A model generated the notes under the pieces. It worked only from the letters and a program-made list of their open reading frames with translations. It had not been told where the DNA came from and ran no database searches. This document shows positions 53,041-63,955 of a stretch of DNA of 64,000 bases, piece by piece (position 1 is the stretch's first letter; each line of letters starts with the position of its first letter). This DNA is from Bremia lactucae (taxonomy: Eukaryota; Oomycota; Peronosporomycetes; Peronosporales; Peronosporaceae). Position numbers and translations under genes: made by a program. Where the stretch lies: contig NC_090619.1 of assembly GCF_004359215.1 (NCBI RefSeq), positions 1,568,618 to 1,632,617 of the forward strand, given 5' to 3'.

Positions 53041-53212
53041 ACTTTTTTGATTTGTGTTGCATTATTTGCTATAAAAACGGTTGGTAAAAATTCTGCATCA
53101 ATATTTGTTTATTTATTGGGTTATAAATAGAACCCAGTAAATAATCAAATGATTGATGCAGAATTTTTACCAACCTTTTTTATACCAAGTAATTCAACAC
53201 AAAATAAAAAAG
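53041..53212. repeat. Long imperfect inverted repeat (foldback)
   Basis: Arms of about 82 bp (53041-53122 and 53131-53212) share GGTTGGTAAAAATTCTGCAT and more distal TTGTGTTG/CAACACAA blocks, with an 8-nt loop. It is MITE-like in form, without identifiable target duplication. Confidence 0.7.
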
Positions 53213-53269
53213 TAAATTTGAACCTTACCCCACAAACATATCTTCAGCAAGAATCTCTTTCTAGGGTGC

Positions 53270-53940
53270 CTCATTGGAAGGTGAGGTCTTTGAGCAGACC
53301 TTGCTAAAAAAGCCTTATTCGATTGGCCGATTTATAAGAGCCATAATGATTTGCGGAAGTGGCTTGGCCGAGCTAATTACTACAAATACAGCGAAAGTTA
53401 CCCTGATACGGCTCGGTCATTATTCTACCTCCTTTAGAGGGATCCGGATTGGTGCTAAACTAACACTGAAACGACGAAAGCGGTCAAGAATAGCGTCATC
53501 CATGCCCCAATTTTAGTGCCTAATCCTACTCGTCCTTTCAGTGTCGTCTGTGTCGCATAAGACTTTGCCTTCGCCAGTGCGCTGTTGCAGAAATTTGTTG
53601 ATGGACGGGAAGGCGTCATTGTGTTTGAGTCTGGACAGCTAGGCAGATTACGGCTGCCAAAAAGAGCTGCCACGTTCATGACATAGGGCTGTTTGCTATG
53701 AAGTATCCAATCGTCAATTTAGAGCACATCTGCTTGGCTCTTAGCCTTTTGTGATCTATAATGATCGTGCTTCTTTATGGATCGCGGCTTAGTCGCCTCA
53801 ATCCCCACAGAAGATGGCCCGCTGGCTTTTATTTTTTGCTGAATATAACTTCAAGGTGAAGTATAAACAAAAAGAGCGAAATGCGTTGGCTGATGTAATT
53901 TTCACGCCTACAGGATCATAGTTCGCTGATATTAGAACTG
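53270..53940 (+). pseudogene. Gypsy RT thumb and RNase H relic
   Basis: Pieces in shifting frames: LGLANYYKYSESYPDTARSL-like, HAPILVPNPTRPFSVVC, FAFASALLQKFVDG, NDRASLWIAA and ARWLLFFAEYNFKVKYKQKE followed by NALADVIF. Together these are the RNase H core and its C-terminal tail. Confidence 0.6.
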
Positions 53941-54199
53941 TAACGTCGGATCACTGATTTATTGCGCTCGGCTCATGGCAAGTACGGACAGTGCGTACCT
54001 TAATACATGCTCTTAAGAGCGATGAGTTTGAGGACTCGGACATTTAATTATCGGCACAATTGCGTGCGGGGCGACATTAATATTCTATCGATTATGGTCT
54101 TCTGTGTTGCTGTACGTATGCTGCGGATCCGCGCATTGTAGTTCCTCATGATAAGAAATTGACGCATCAAATCCTGTATAAGTTCCATTTGTTTTAGTT

Positions 54200-54410
54200 A
54201 CGATCGAAGAACGAAAATGAAGTCTAATTCATTCGATGGATTCATTACGACTGTTACGTTTGCGTTGAATAATGCTATTCATGCCTCTGTAGGCTATACT
54301 TCGCTCTACTTGAATAATCTCACACACCCACGCGTTCTGTCAACGCTACCACAACGTGGTTTATTGTTTGGTGTGGTGGAAATGGGGGGTCGATCGGCTT
54401 GCTGATCTCA
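54200..54410 (+). pseudogene. Gypsy integrase core end relic
   Basis: TVTFALNNAIHASVGYTSLY then LNNLTHPRVLSTLPQRG, matching the conserved FALNNAVHASTGxTPFYVNG segment that follows the third catalytic residue. Confidence 0.7.
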
Positions 54411-54529
54411 GCCATATTAACAGTTAATGAGTTCCTCGCATGAGCAACTGATTGTAAACATCGAACAGTACATTGTACATCCCACCATATTGTCCTGAAG
54501 ATTCCTATCTAGCAAAAGGAGTATGTGCT

Positions 54530-54780
54530 GGTTATGACAGCAGTATTAAGCTTATTATAAGCATGCACAGTGCGCCATCTGCCATTTGGCTTTTTTTTAC
54601 AGAAATTGTCGGTGTCGTATAGGTAGATTTACTTTCCCGTACCATGCCAGCCTCATGCTTAGCACATAAAAAGTCGTCAATGACGTCACACTGTTCCTTT
54701 GGTAAAGACCATATCCGTGCTACACAGTAGTTGGTTTCAGAAACCAAGTCAATTTCGTGACGTAGATCTCTATTAGGAAC
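54530..54780 (-). pseudogene. Gypsy RT N-terminal relic (element H)
   Basis: The minus strand reads ETNYCVARIWSLPKEQCDVI, DDFLCAKHEAGMVRESKSTY, TTPTISVKKSQMADGALCML, the start of RT. It lies downstream of a gag-protease relic on the same strand. Confidence 0.7.
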
Positions 54781-55699
54781 GACTTAATACGTCTTGGAAG
54801 TAATCTAAAAAAAGGAATGGATCTGGAGATTTTTTTCAGGATCGATGATCCCTTGGCGCACTAACTGCAGCTTTTGTGTCCTCTAAGACGGCATCATCGA
54901 GAAGCGATGATGAGTTTATTTATTTGGTCGAATGACACCAATGTCTTATACGTCGCCAGCCCTAAAGGACTGATCGAACTCATCCACAAAAATTCTATCT
55001 AGCTCATAAAGAGCATGTAGCGATGGGATCGCCTCAAGGCTAACATCGCCATCAACGTACTATTGACGAGTTTATATAGCTATTCGCTACTATCACTCTA
55101 TGACATCACAGACGTTTTGCGTCCCGCAGAACCCGGCTTTGTCTCTGCTGTCTCGATGATGAGACCATCCACTCAATAGAGGCCGAAACATCCATTTATC
55201 CATGTTTAATAGTTTTTAACCTTACTTTGATCTAAACGAGAGCCTATGTCCAATCCGACATCCGATGAGGAGTGATGTAAATCAAACTCATTATCCAGCG
55301 AACATTCACATGTCTATTCTCGTGCATCAAACGAGTCTAGTACGGAATGCCTTGGCGCATAGCCAACTGTGTCATAACCGTCACTCAACATGGTGCCATC
55401 TCGTCCGACCTCACTCAGTGAATTAAAACGTACCACTTTACGTACATATGAGGAATCACACCCTCGATGACATGGCCTTTGACCCCAAAATGCTTTAAGC
55501 ATTCAGTGATTCGTTATCACAAAGGGTATCGCTCAGTAGAATACGTGCCGTTCCACTAGCAATCAATGCGTCATGGTATCGCAACATTGAAGCTTACTAA
55601 CGTAGAGATTCCGATGTCTATCATACCGACGAATATCTTCAGTGGCTCACACCAAAAGCGCTTTGCTGCCTGGTTCATTTTATGACAAAAATTTTGCTA

Positions 55700-56400
55700 G
55701 AAACAGTGCGCACTGCACCTAAGTTTTTAGATATCCAATCAATCCATGTTTATGGCGTTCAAGCCATACCATACCAAAGATGAGATCATTTCTTGAATTC
55801 ATATCGAGGACGAAACCGTGTTCTATGCTATCAAAGTTTAAAACCTTGATGGCTAATCTTACAGGAACTTTAACGACTATGACACGAGTCGTAGTCGCTA
55901 AGCGTACAGTGATTGAACCACCTTAGCGCCTGAGGGCATATTGCTGAATCCCTTCATGAAAATAATGTCGACCATAAACGCAAGACGCTCCTGAGTCATT
56001 TGGAATTGACCATGCCTTTTACAGCCCTTAACAGATGCCTTCTTGACAAACAAGCCGTGGTTGTATTCACGGCCCGTGCCATTGAGCAAAGAGCTATTTG
56101 GGACCAGGCCTTCTTTATCCTCACCTCTTTGAGATTCAGTATTGCTAAGTTCTCTTTCCAGTATGGTGCCCTCCATTGCAACGGCGTTTTCCCGCACTGT
56201 ACAGATTCCTGGTATGAGGTGGTGATTTTGCCTTTTCGAGCTTTGTGCAATTTGAGCAACGGACAAGCCGGACACAAGTGCTTAGTGCTCCCGCACATAA
56301 AGCACCTACGGATGCTTCTTTGCTGATCCACAGCTTGAAGGCTTCTTCCTCGGCAAGGCCAGATGTGTTCTAAATACTAATGCTCTTGCGTAGCTTCGTG
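55700..56400 (-). pseudogene. Gypsy zinc knuckle and protease relic (element H)
   Basis: CFMCGSTKHLCPACPLLKLH (about 56.30 kb) is an intact CX2CX4HX4C knuckle. Downstream, FMVDIIFMKGFSNMPSGA (about 55.96 kb) is followed by the protease second half VLDMNSRNDLIFGMVWLERH (about 55.80 kb). A linker frame (55502-55314) leads towards RT. Confidence 0.6.
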
Positions 56401-57430
56401 AGGGAATTAAACTTGAACTCAGCTTTGTTCGCGCAACGGACACGCCTGACGGAAGTGTCTCGCGCTACCGCAAATACAAAAACTACGGTTATGTCGTGGC
56501 TTTTCAGAAGTTGAAGCTCTGCTTCTTCTTCTATCTCGCTGAGGCTGATGTTCAATAGTCGGTCAGTGAACGAACTAGATGTGCTTATAGGCCGCTCACT
56601 TTAGTACTCAGGTGTTCGTGTGTGCTAAAGTGAGCGGCCTTGAAGTTGAACTCGGCGTTCTACAATAACGACGGCCGGTTTTATTGTAGCGGGTGGACTT
56701 GGAAAACTTACGTTCTGGCCACACCCGTGTTAAGACTTTCCATAAAAATAGTAACTAGAATCGCTTCTGGTAATGGTTCAAGCTGTATAGCAGCAAAAGA
56801 GTTTGCAATTCCTGGACATAGTCCACCAATTTCTTTTTACCCTGATGGGAAGACAAGAGGCGCGAATGTACGCAATAAGCCTGATTAGTCGGTTAAAACA
56901 CGCAGAATAATTGCTGTTTTAGCGTGGTTTACGTGGAAAATTCAACGTGTATAGATGTGTTGAATGTAAGAGCCCACTTTCTTACTCTGCCAACTAGATT
57001 GTTGATTGCAAAACTGACTCGCTGTTGCTATGTTTAAGGCATAGCCGAGTTCATGGCCACTTCCACCTCTCTGATCTAAAAAAGATGATTTTTCCCTTCT
57101 TTGCTCTCATAAGTCTTAACACTCAAGACAAGGGGGTGAGCCCTATACTTCTGATCCGAAACAGGTTAGTACCAAGTTGGCAGGTATGCCGTCAAATGGT
57201 CATGGGCCTGTCCGTCAGAGTGGATTCAAAGCGCATAAAGGCTTACAGCATTGCATTAAGCACATTTGAGCCTAAGACAGGATATGATCTATTTACACAG
57301 GCCCAAAAGCAAGGCTTTAAGCTGCTCAAACGCTGAGCGTTTAGCCTCTGACAACTTTGGAACGATTCAATTCCACACAGGGTAAGTCTTGTTAAGACTC
57401 AGGTGTAGATTGATGACAAGTGCAACCACG
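56400..57430 (-). pseudogene. Probable gypsy gag N-terminal relic (element H)
   Basis: Between the zinc knuckle and the LTR/primer-binding site, fragments such as FDGIPAKLGTNLFRIRSIG-like sequence suggest Gag, but decay is heavy. The plus-strand frames 56640-56888 and 57025-57336 are probably shadows. Confidence 0.35.
57418..57430 (-). other. Degraded primer-binding site (element H)
   Basis: The minus strand TGGTTGCACTT differs by one base from the TGGTAGCAC site of the other elements and keeps the 2-nt spacing to the LTR end at 57431. Confidence 0.5.
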
Positions 57431-57720
57431 TGAAACGGAGCTATCTTGCTCCTTCAATCAGAAGAAAACTTATGAACTCAAAGAGTTACCTAGTTCTGTA
57501 GAACTAGTAAGTGTGACAGCGCAGAGAGTCACAAAGCTAGTGTAGCTTTAAAAGGTCCGAGTTCAGTAAGCCAAAGATTCGAAGAACCAATTGGTAAAAA
57601 GTGCTCAAGAGTGTTTACCTTAGAAAGGCTTAGTACTCTAAATAATGGCAGCGTAAGAATAAGGAAGGCACGACATGCTTTAGATCACAAATACTGGATG
57701 AATGACACCACATGCGGCTT
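57431..57720 (-). mobile_element. Gypsy LTR, family B relative (minus orientation)
   Basis: TGAAACGGAGCTATCTTGCT parallels the family-B LTR end at 49931, with shared CTTAGAAAGG and AGTACTC blocks farther in. The outer boundary is unclear. Confidence 0.5.
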
Positions 57721-58049
57721 ATAGAGCGCCGATTATGATGTTCAGCAAACGACGTCTCTTGTAAATAGAATATTCAGTTGTATACGAAACCGCTACCGCT
57801 TGTAACGCGCTCGACATAGTTTCGTCCTCTTTTGTCAAGACTGAACCAAAGTTCACTCGTTTAGACGTGCTTTTGATCGTCCTTATCTGTCGAGTACTCG
57901 TTTTTTTGAGCCACCACGACCTTTGACTTGGAAGCGGTGCTGTTGCTCTCTCGGCTAACGCACAACTTCCACCCGCCTTAGGCTCTAAGCTCTGCGCCGG
58001 TTCTTGCGACGCTTTACTTCTTGTCAGCTAGCTGTCTACTGGCACAGGC

Positions 58050-58630
58050 TCTCATCTCTGTGCTAGACCAATGGACGCATGACTCCGTGTCAGTGTCCTT
58101 TTCACTACTTTAATATTTTCGAGCTGGGTAGAACTTCGTGATGTTTTACATCCCGTCAACGAACCCTCAACTGTGTTGTACACGAAATCAGTTGCATAAA
58201 CCTCTCGGAGGTTCACATCCTTTCCGGTGTCCTGCGTAGAGTAGCAACTGTGCGTGTACGCCAGTCTATCCATGGTTGGTGTTTTGCCAACCATGGCATG
58301 CCTATGGTGAGGTCATACGGACTCTCCATACCTAGCACTGTGAACTTCTCTTGCCAAGAGAAGTCACTAAAGCTGAAGGCGAGTTCTATCTGAACTCCCT
58401 CAGACTTAACAAGCGCACCGTTCGCTAAACGAACCGTCGCCTCTTCTCACTTGCCATCATGTCATCCTGCCAAAGCGAATCAAACGCCCGGTTTCTGTTT
58501 TGCAGCCGCGAGTTTCACAAAATTCTGTGATGATCCCGAATCCACGAGAAGGGTCATCTCATGACCATAGCCTCGTACTCGTGTGGTATAGACCAGCAGG
58601 GTTGAGTCCGAAATTTCGAGACTATGCTAC
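58050..58630 (-). pseudogene. Gypsy aspartic protease relic (element D)
   Basis: A near copy of 42480-43000, with a palindromic stretch at 58270-58296 encoding PWLAKHQPW. The downstream end is diverged, and no RT follows. Confidence 0.65.
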
Positions 58631-59662
58631 CCATTTTTGTTCGATAACTTTGAGCTTAGGTGTGGCTTCAGAGTCCGCGTCAGTAGGGCATCCCGCCCCT
58701 ACTGCGCTTCTGGATTTCCCGAACCCTCAGTGGTCGATACAGACCTCACGCGTCTCGCACGCTGGCTCTTGCCATCACCGTTTGAATTGGGAGTCCTTTT
58801 GCTGGGCGTTTTAGTCCCAGCAGGGACTCTGGCATAGCAGCGAGCCATTAAATTGCCGCGCTTGACGCATTTGTAGCAGACTACGTCTGCATTGCCTAAA
58901 TCCATTGGAGTGACATCCGACCTATCGGCCGACGGCTTTTTCCAAGTAGTCGCCGAGGCACTGTTGAAGGATTGCTCCTCATCTAAAGAAATTTGGATTG
59001 CATCTTCCATCGTCGATGGCACCTTTCTGAAAAGGGCCTATCGCGATGGGCCATGCCATAGTCCGTTATGTGCTCCGGAATTGGACCTACGGTAATGGAT
59101 GCCGACAGCGAGCGCATCTCTTGCACATAATCTTGCAGAGATCGTCTCGCCTGTCGCGCTCCAAAGAAGCGCGCCTGAAGCAGCACTTCGTTGTTCGGCG
59201 GCTGGTACATGGCGCGAATCTTTGTCTTAAAGATCGCCCATGTAGCAAACGCCTTTCTGTCCGCCAGAAGCACCGAGTAAGCCCACTGTGAGGCCTTACC
59301 GCGCGGGTGCGACATGAGCTGCGTGACACCGCATTGCTCCACAGCTAACAGCCAGTGGACAATTCTGTGTGCTGCAGTTCCATCGAACTTGGCGGGTCCA
59401 TCCGAATGGGCCTCAGCTGATGCGGCCGGGCAGAGAGCATCTCAACAGTCCTGTTGAGAGCCTCGTTCCGAGCTTGCTGATGCCTCAGCTCATCCTGAGC
59501 CTGAGTGACGGACTCCGCCGCAGCATGGTTCTGTGCCTCGGATGCGGATCTCCGCTGTCCGAGCACAAATGCCTCAAACTGCTCCAACTGGGCAACACGT
59601 TGCTCAGGAGGATTGCCCAAGAGCATAACTAGGGCTTTTTCACCAAGTCCGTGCATCCTCAC
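58630..59662 (-). pseudogene. Gypsy gag relic (element D)
   Basis: The N-terminal coiled part is intact in one frame: LLGNPPEQRVAQLEQFEAFV, RSASEAQNHAAAESVTQAQD, NEALNRTVEMLSARPHQLRP (59662-59345). The core is LMSHPRGKASQWAYSVLLAD, ATWAIFKTKIRAMYQPPNNE and QARFFGARQARRSLQDYVQE (59342-58983). The knuckle CYKCVKRGNLMARC (about 58.87 kb) again has Asn for the usual His. At least two frameshifts. Confidence 0.75.
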
Positions 59663-59699
59663 TGACGTTCTCAGAGAGACGGATGGTTTGAAGGACTAC

Positions 59700-59712
59700 T
59701 AGTGCTACCAAG
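59700..59712 (-). other. Primer-binding site (element D)
   Basis: The minus strand reads TGGTAGCACTA, two bases from the LTR end at 59713. Confidence 0.7.
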
Positions 59713-59870
59713 TGTAGGCGGGCGCTACTGTAGCAGCCACGCTTTTCTTATGCACATTCCTGCTGGAATAAGTGCAAGAACAAGAGCATTGGTCTTGTAA
59801 TGGGGCACACATCGGTTGGTGAACCGTGGTTGTGGTACATTTACTTTATGGGTAAAATATCGTTTTGTAA
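59713..59870 (-). mobile_element. Truncated 5' LTR of element D
   Basis: TGTAGGCGGGCGC and CAGCCACGCTTTTCTTATGC parallel 44134-44180 of element C's LTR. The rest is replaced by other repeat sequence. Confidence 0.6.
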
Positions 59871-59919
59871 TATATAAAATAGTTAATCACTAAAATCCCA
59901 TTTATATGGGTTACATATG

Positions 59920-60285
59920 TGGCAGCCGCCAGATATAAATCTGGCGGCCGATATCTATTTTAATTAGGCTAAGGTGAGGTTTCTATTTAAATAACTAAAT
60001 AAATTGCAGTTCCCCTTCTGATCTTGCAGCGTCTAGTGCCTTCCTAAGGCTTGCGCATTAATTTGCGAGGACAATAAACTTTCTAATGCATAGGCTCCCG
60101 GGCACTAGTTGCCACTTAGTTCTACGAACCCCTAGATCCCTTGAATTTGGAGTCGTTAAGCTCTACGAGCTTGTACAACTCACTGAGTTGTTGAACCTTT
60201 TAGTTCTATGGAACTAAGTGACTCCCCGAGTCTACAAGTCTTCCTCTGACTAAAGTAGCAAGGTAGCTCCTCTACAGTTCCTGTG
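59920..60285 (+). mobile_element. Gypsy LTR, family B (plus orientation)
   Basis: Inverted relative to 49931-50260. It shares the hairpin (59925-59948), CTTCCTAAGG, GGGCACTAGTTGCCACTTAG, TACGAACCCCTAGATCCCTT and the end GTAGCTCCTCTACAG. Confidence 0.6.
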
Positions 60286-60289
60286 CGTA

Positions 60290-60822
60290 TTTAGCCAGAC
60301 ATTGTGAGAAGATATAGAAACGCAATTCCAATGCTGGTTGCAGTGAGTGATATGTGATGCGTCCTAGGGAAATAATTATTAATTTTGAAAGTTAGTTGAA
60401 GATGGAAAACGCACGATTCTGTGTCGCTGCGTGCCTATGGCTGGACATCGAAATTGTCCAAGCTGCAAAACATCACTGGCTCAGCTAAGAGAGACATGAA
60501 AGGAGCGAGCGCGCATTTATTTCACAGCTTCAATTAGGGATCATGTGGCATTTATCACGTCAATTTTTACGAAGGTCATGCTGTCCCCATTGCTGCTTAA
60601 TAGGTTTACACGTCTAGAAGGAGCAGGCAGGGCTATCAAATCTTCTGCTACCTACCTACCTAGGCGTAGGTTAGCACTATGCATGCATAAAATAACCAAT
60701 CATATCAAACTGAGGGGACTGTACCAAAACCTGAAGGGAGATAAACGGTTCCCTATTTTAACAGTGAACTAGACGATAGCTTTTATTTTTTTTAATTGTG
60801 AGATAGTCAGCACAGATAAAAG
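60290..60822. other. No recognisable gene
   Basis: About 530 bp without assignable motifs. The plus-strand frame 60545-60772 is not convincing. Confidence 0.4.
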
Positions 60823-60955
60823 AACGGTGTGTCCGTTACATAAAAGTGCATTTCCTATGTAAGAAATAATAAAGGAGAATGAAAGTAATTACTAATCTCC
60901 CGTCAAAGGAGAATGAAATATATCAGTAATCTCTTTCTTTTTGATAAACTCCCAT
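60823..60955 (+). mobile_element. Truncated gypsy LTR
   Basis: ACGGTGTGTCCGTTACATAA then GCATTTCCTATGTAAGAAAT match the start of the chromovirus LTR family. It ends just before a proteasome gene fragment. Confidence 0.6.
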
Positions 60956-60965
60956 TATTTGATAT

Positions 60966-61168
60966 ATGCCTCCCGTCTCGGTCCCGGCAGCGTACTCGCA
61001 CGAACACTTCAAGGTCGCGTACACGGACGATAACGAACAGTTTTTCAAGTTTGCGGAAGGAGCAAGCACATTGGCTTATCTACAATGGTGGAGTTGTCGT
61101 TGCCGCGGACTCACGCTCGACACAGAGGCCCTTTGTCGTACCGCAACAAGTGAAAAGAGAAATCCTTA
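60966..61168 (+). pseudogene. Proteasome beta5-like subunit, 5' fragment
   Basis: The ATG at 60966 opens MPPVSVPAAYSHEHFKVAYT and EQFFKFAEGAS-TLA. After a 2-nt deletion the frame continues IYNGGVVVAADSRSTQ...QQVKREI. This resembles the N-terminal part of the chymotrypsin-like 20S beta5 subunit, whose mature form begins with catalytic Thr after Gly (GTTTLAF). Here the aligned residues are GASTLA, so Thr1 reads Ala. The fragment stops at about 61168 and gypsy RT begins within about 20 bp. It has three signs of death: truncation, frameshift and loss of Thr1. Confidence 0.75.
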
Positions 61169-61169
61169 G

Positions 61170-62345
61170 CTTATTGTAAGCGCGTGATTCACACTTACAA
61201 TAAGAGGACCACCATTCCGGCGGAAACGCCAATCCTTCGGAAATATGTCTTGTTTAACTCCATGGAAAAGTGAACTATCTTTTCTGCGTTGAATATAAAA
61301 GATGGCTACTTTCAGTGACTCATAAGAGAGTCCGATGTAGCCAAAACGGCTGTAGGCATCCCAAGCGATATGCTTTGGAAGTGGCTTGTGATGCCGCAAT
61401 ATTTGAAAATTCCACCAGCGACATAAACCGAGTGGTGGCTCACGTAATGCGTCAGCACCGTCGCTACGCGCCCCATTAGTTTTGACGATGTATTCGTCCA
61501 TAGTAGAGCCGAGGACGGGCTGAGCGCAATAGAGTCGCACAAACGTCAGTTAGACGCTGTGTTGCAGACTATGAAGGACGTTCAATTGTATGTCAACTTG
61601 CAAAAGTGCGTCATAGGGTCCCCGGGATGCCTGTGCTGAGCTGCATCGTAGGTATACATGGTGTACCAGCAGACCCAGACAAGGTAAAATCTGTAATGAA
61701 ATGGCCAATACCACGACAACTGAAGGATTTGAGCCAATTCTTAGAACTCGCTGATTACTTTGATAAGTATAGCAAGAACTATGCAGTGCGAACTAAGCCC
61801 ATTTTTGATCTCCTTGAAAAGAAACAAGGATGGTATTGGTCAAAGGAACAAGTAGATGCGTTCGCATCAGTCAAGCAATCTCTTGTAGAGGCACCGATCT
61901 TGGTATTGCCAGAAGCGGATAATCCCTTTAGCCTTGCCTGCGACGCAAGCAATTTCGCAATCGACAGCGCACTCATGCAGAAGGATGATGACGGCGCTGA
62001 CCGTGTCATCTCTTATCAGTCCTGGCTTTAAAAGCCACGGAACTAAATTACCCTGTGCATGATAAGGAGCTACACTTTCAATAAAGTATGCTCTTGTTAA
62101 GTGTCGAGTGCACCTATTGGGCACCAAACCATTTGTAGTTGTACGGATCACACATCATTGCGGACCGCAATAAACTCACCGCTCTTCTCGCCTAGAATGG
62201 CTAGATGGCTCACATTCTTCTCTGAATTTAATTTTATATTTGAATATAAGCCGGGTAAGTCGAATATCATGGCTGACGCGTTACCGCGCAGACCAGACTT
62301 CGAGGTTAGACACCAGGAAAGTGTGTCTAGTGCTATAGCACGGTG
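61170..62345 (+). pseudogene. Gypsy RT and RNase H relic
   Basis: RT: VIHTYNKRTTIPAETPI, VLFNSMEK, IFSALNIKDGYFQ, the active-site region ISFDDVFVHSRAEDG and HKRQLDAVLQTMKDVQLYVN. Thumb: GIHGVPADPDKVKSVMKWPI and FLELADYFDKYSKNYAVRTK. RNase H (frame 61606-62031): APILVLPEADNPFSLACDAS, FAIDSALMQ, then HTSLRTAINSPLFSPRMARW, FNFIFEYKPGKSNIMADALP. Among the least decayed pol relics, but with several frameshifts. Confidence 0.8.
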
Positions 62346-63130
62346 ACGAGCTCGTTAGCCTCTGATATACAAGAGAGCTACAGTCAGGGCGAACATTTTC
62401 TCCTGCTGTTAAATCACTTTGGTGGGCGAAAGGTACCCTTCCGTCGCACCTAAAGTAAGCTAAATTGCTTTAGTGTCAGCGATGACCTGTTATGGCATCA
62501 GCTGTCACCATGTAATCCCTTGAGAATCTATATGCCTCATGACACAGATCTCAATCTGGTGATCCTTCCATGATGCACCATCTAGTGGGCATCTGGGCCG
62601 TGAAAAGAGACTTTATTACGGGTGTCAGAGGAGTTTTGATGGCCACACCTATATCGATGGATGGCCAACTATATTCACTCTTGCGTACAGAGTCACCGCA
62701 TTAAGCCTGCACAGTCCAGCAGTGCGCCACTGAGGCCGTCACCGATTTCAAAGGATTGTTGAAGTCAGTAAGTCTGGACTTCATGTTTGGCATGGGGTCG
62801 GACGGGGCTCGTCGTCTTTGAAGACAGACTGAGCAAAATGGTGCATTTAGCACCATGTACAACCTCGATCACAGGCAAGGAGGCAGCTCTCTTGTTCCTG
62901 GATCATCATCTCAAAGACAGAAATTTGCCCTAGTGACCCTGCCGATTTGGCAGTGGTCAGTATGGAGTCACGGCAAGGAATGCCTGTGCTCCTAAACAGT
63001 AACGATGTTTCGCTATTGACAACTACGTCCTATGACCGACCTCTCGGCAGTGTCACAGGCGAGTTTGATGCAAAATGTGTGAGCGAGGTGTGGATGAGCG
63101 ATTAGCCATCACACGAAAGTCCGTGACGCG
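62346..63130 (+). pseudogene. Gypsy integrase relic, heavily decayed
   Basis: Lies between RNase H and the integrase C-terminus of the same element. Fragments such as FHDAPSSGHLGREKT-like (about 62.57-62.61 kb) and DFMFGMGSDGARRL (62.78-62.82 kb) fit integrase, but no long frame survives. Confidence 0.5.
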
Positions 63131-63445
63131 ATGGCAAGCGCACAAGACAAGCAAAAACAATATGCAGACCAAAATGGTCGCAATTACAATAAACGCTTTC
63201 GATTGGGAGAAAAAGTAGTATCAAGGACTGCTACTCGTATAAAGGCCGTTTCTGTATTTTCTGGTGGTCCTACGAAACTTCTGCCGCGTTTCATCGGGCC
63301 TCTCAGGGTGGTCGAGGAGGTTGGAAGCCCTCCCGCCGTTTATGAAGACACACTCCGTATTCTGCGCGGGTCGTCTGAAACACATACCCTCATCCGCCCA
63401 AGGAGACCGATGGTGACACCGACTGTGAGTCGAGCGTCGATCTAG
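63131..63445 (+). pseudogene. Gypsy integrase C-terminal domain
   Basis: QDKQKQYADQNGRNYNKRFR, LGEKVVSRTATRIKAVSVFS and GGPTKLLPRFIGPLRVVEEV, the conserved C-terminal (GPY-type) region, followed by a truncated HP-type motif. The frame is open from 63131 to 63443. Confidence 0.75.
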
Positions 63446-63779
63446 TGATGGAGGCGGGGAAGGTAAAAAAACTTCCAGATGAATGACTCCTCCCACCACG
63501 ATACGGACTTGGAGAGCGAGGGATATCACACGCGTAACGCGGATCTCTCAGCATCAACTTTTCCAAAAGGTCCAGCCGAAGTTTCAGCCTTTGGTAGCCC
63601 TGGCAATCCTTCGTGCGGACATCGTCGAGATCCGAAGTTAGTCGCGGGACTTGACTTTCGAGATCCCCGATCCGTTATTCATCAGCGCTCATCGCCTTCG
63701 ACTGAGCGGATGTGGGATAGGCTGCCGCAAATAGGTGGACAAAATCGACGCTCCTATCGGGCGCCACCTCGCACTGATG

Positions 63780-63955
63780 GATGCTGCTGGGAACCAACGC
63801 TTCTTTGTTGGAAGTTCGGTTGCTCACCGCTCCGTACAGCATAGACATCAATCCTCGTCCAGTGAAGAGGATACCCAAGAAATTTTGACTCTTGGGAACA
63901 GGTCGACGCGCTGTGCGTCGACGTACCGGGCCTGGTGTCTGCCTATGAGAAGGAG
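63780..63955 (+). pseudogene. Gypsy chromodomain
   Basis: RFFVGSSVAHRSVQH is followed, in a shifted frame, by FDSWEQVDALCVDVPGLVSA and YEKEHQL, the second half of a retroelement chromodomain. Its position after the integrase C-terminus confirms a chromovirus. Confidence 0.65.
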
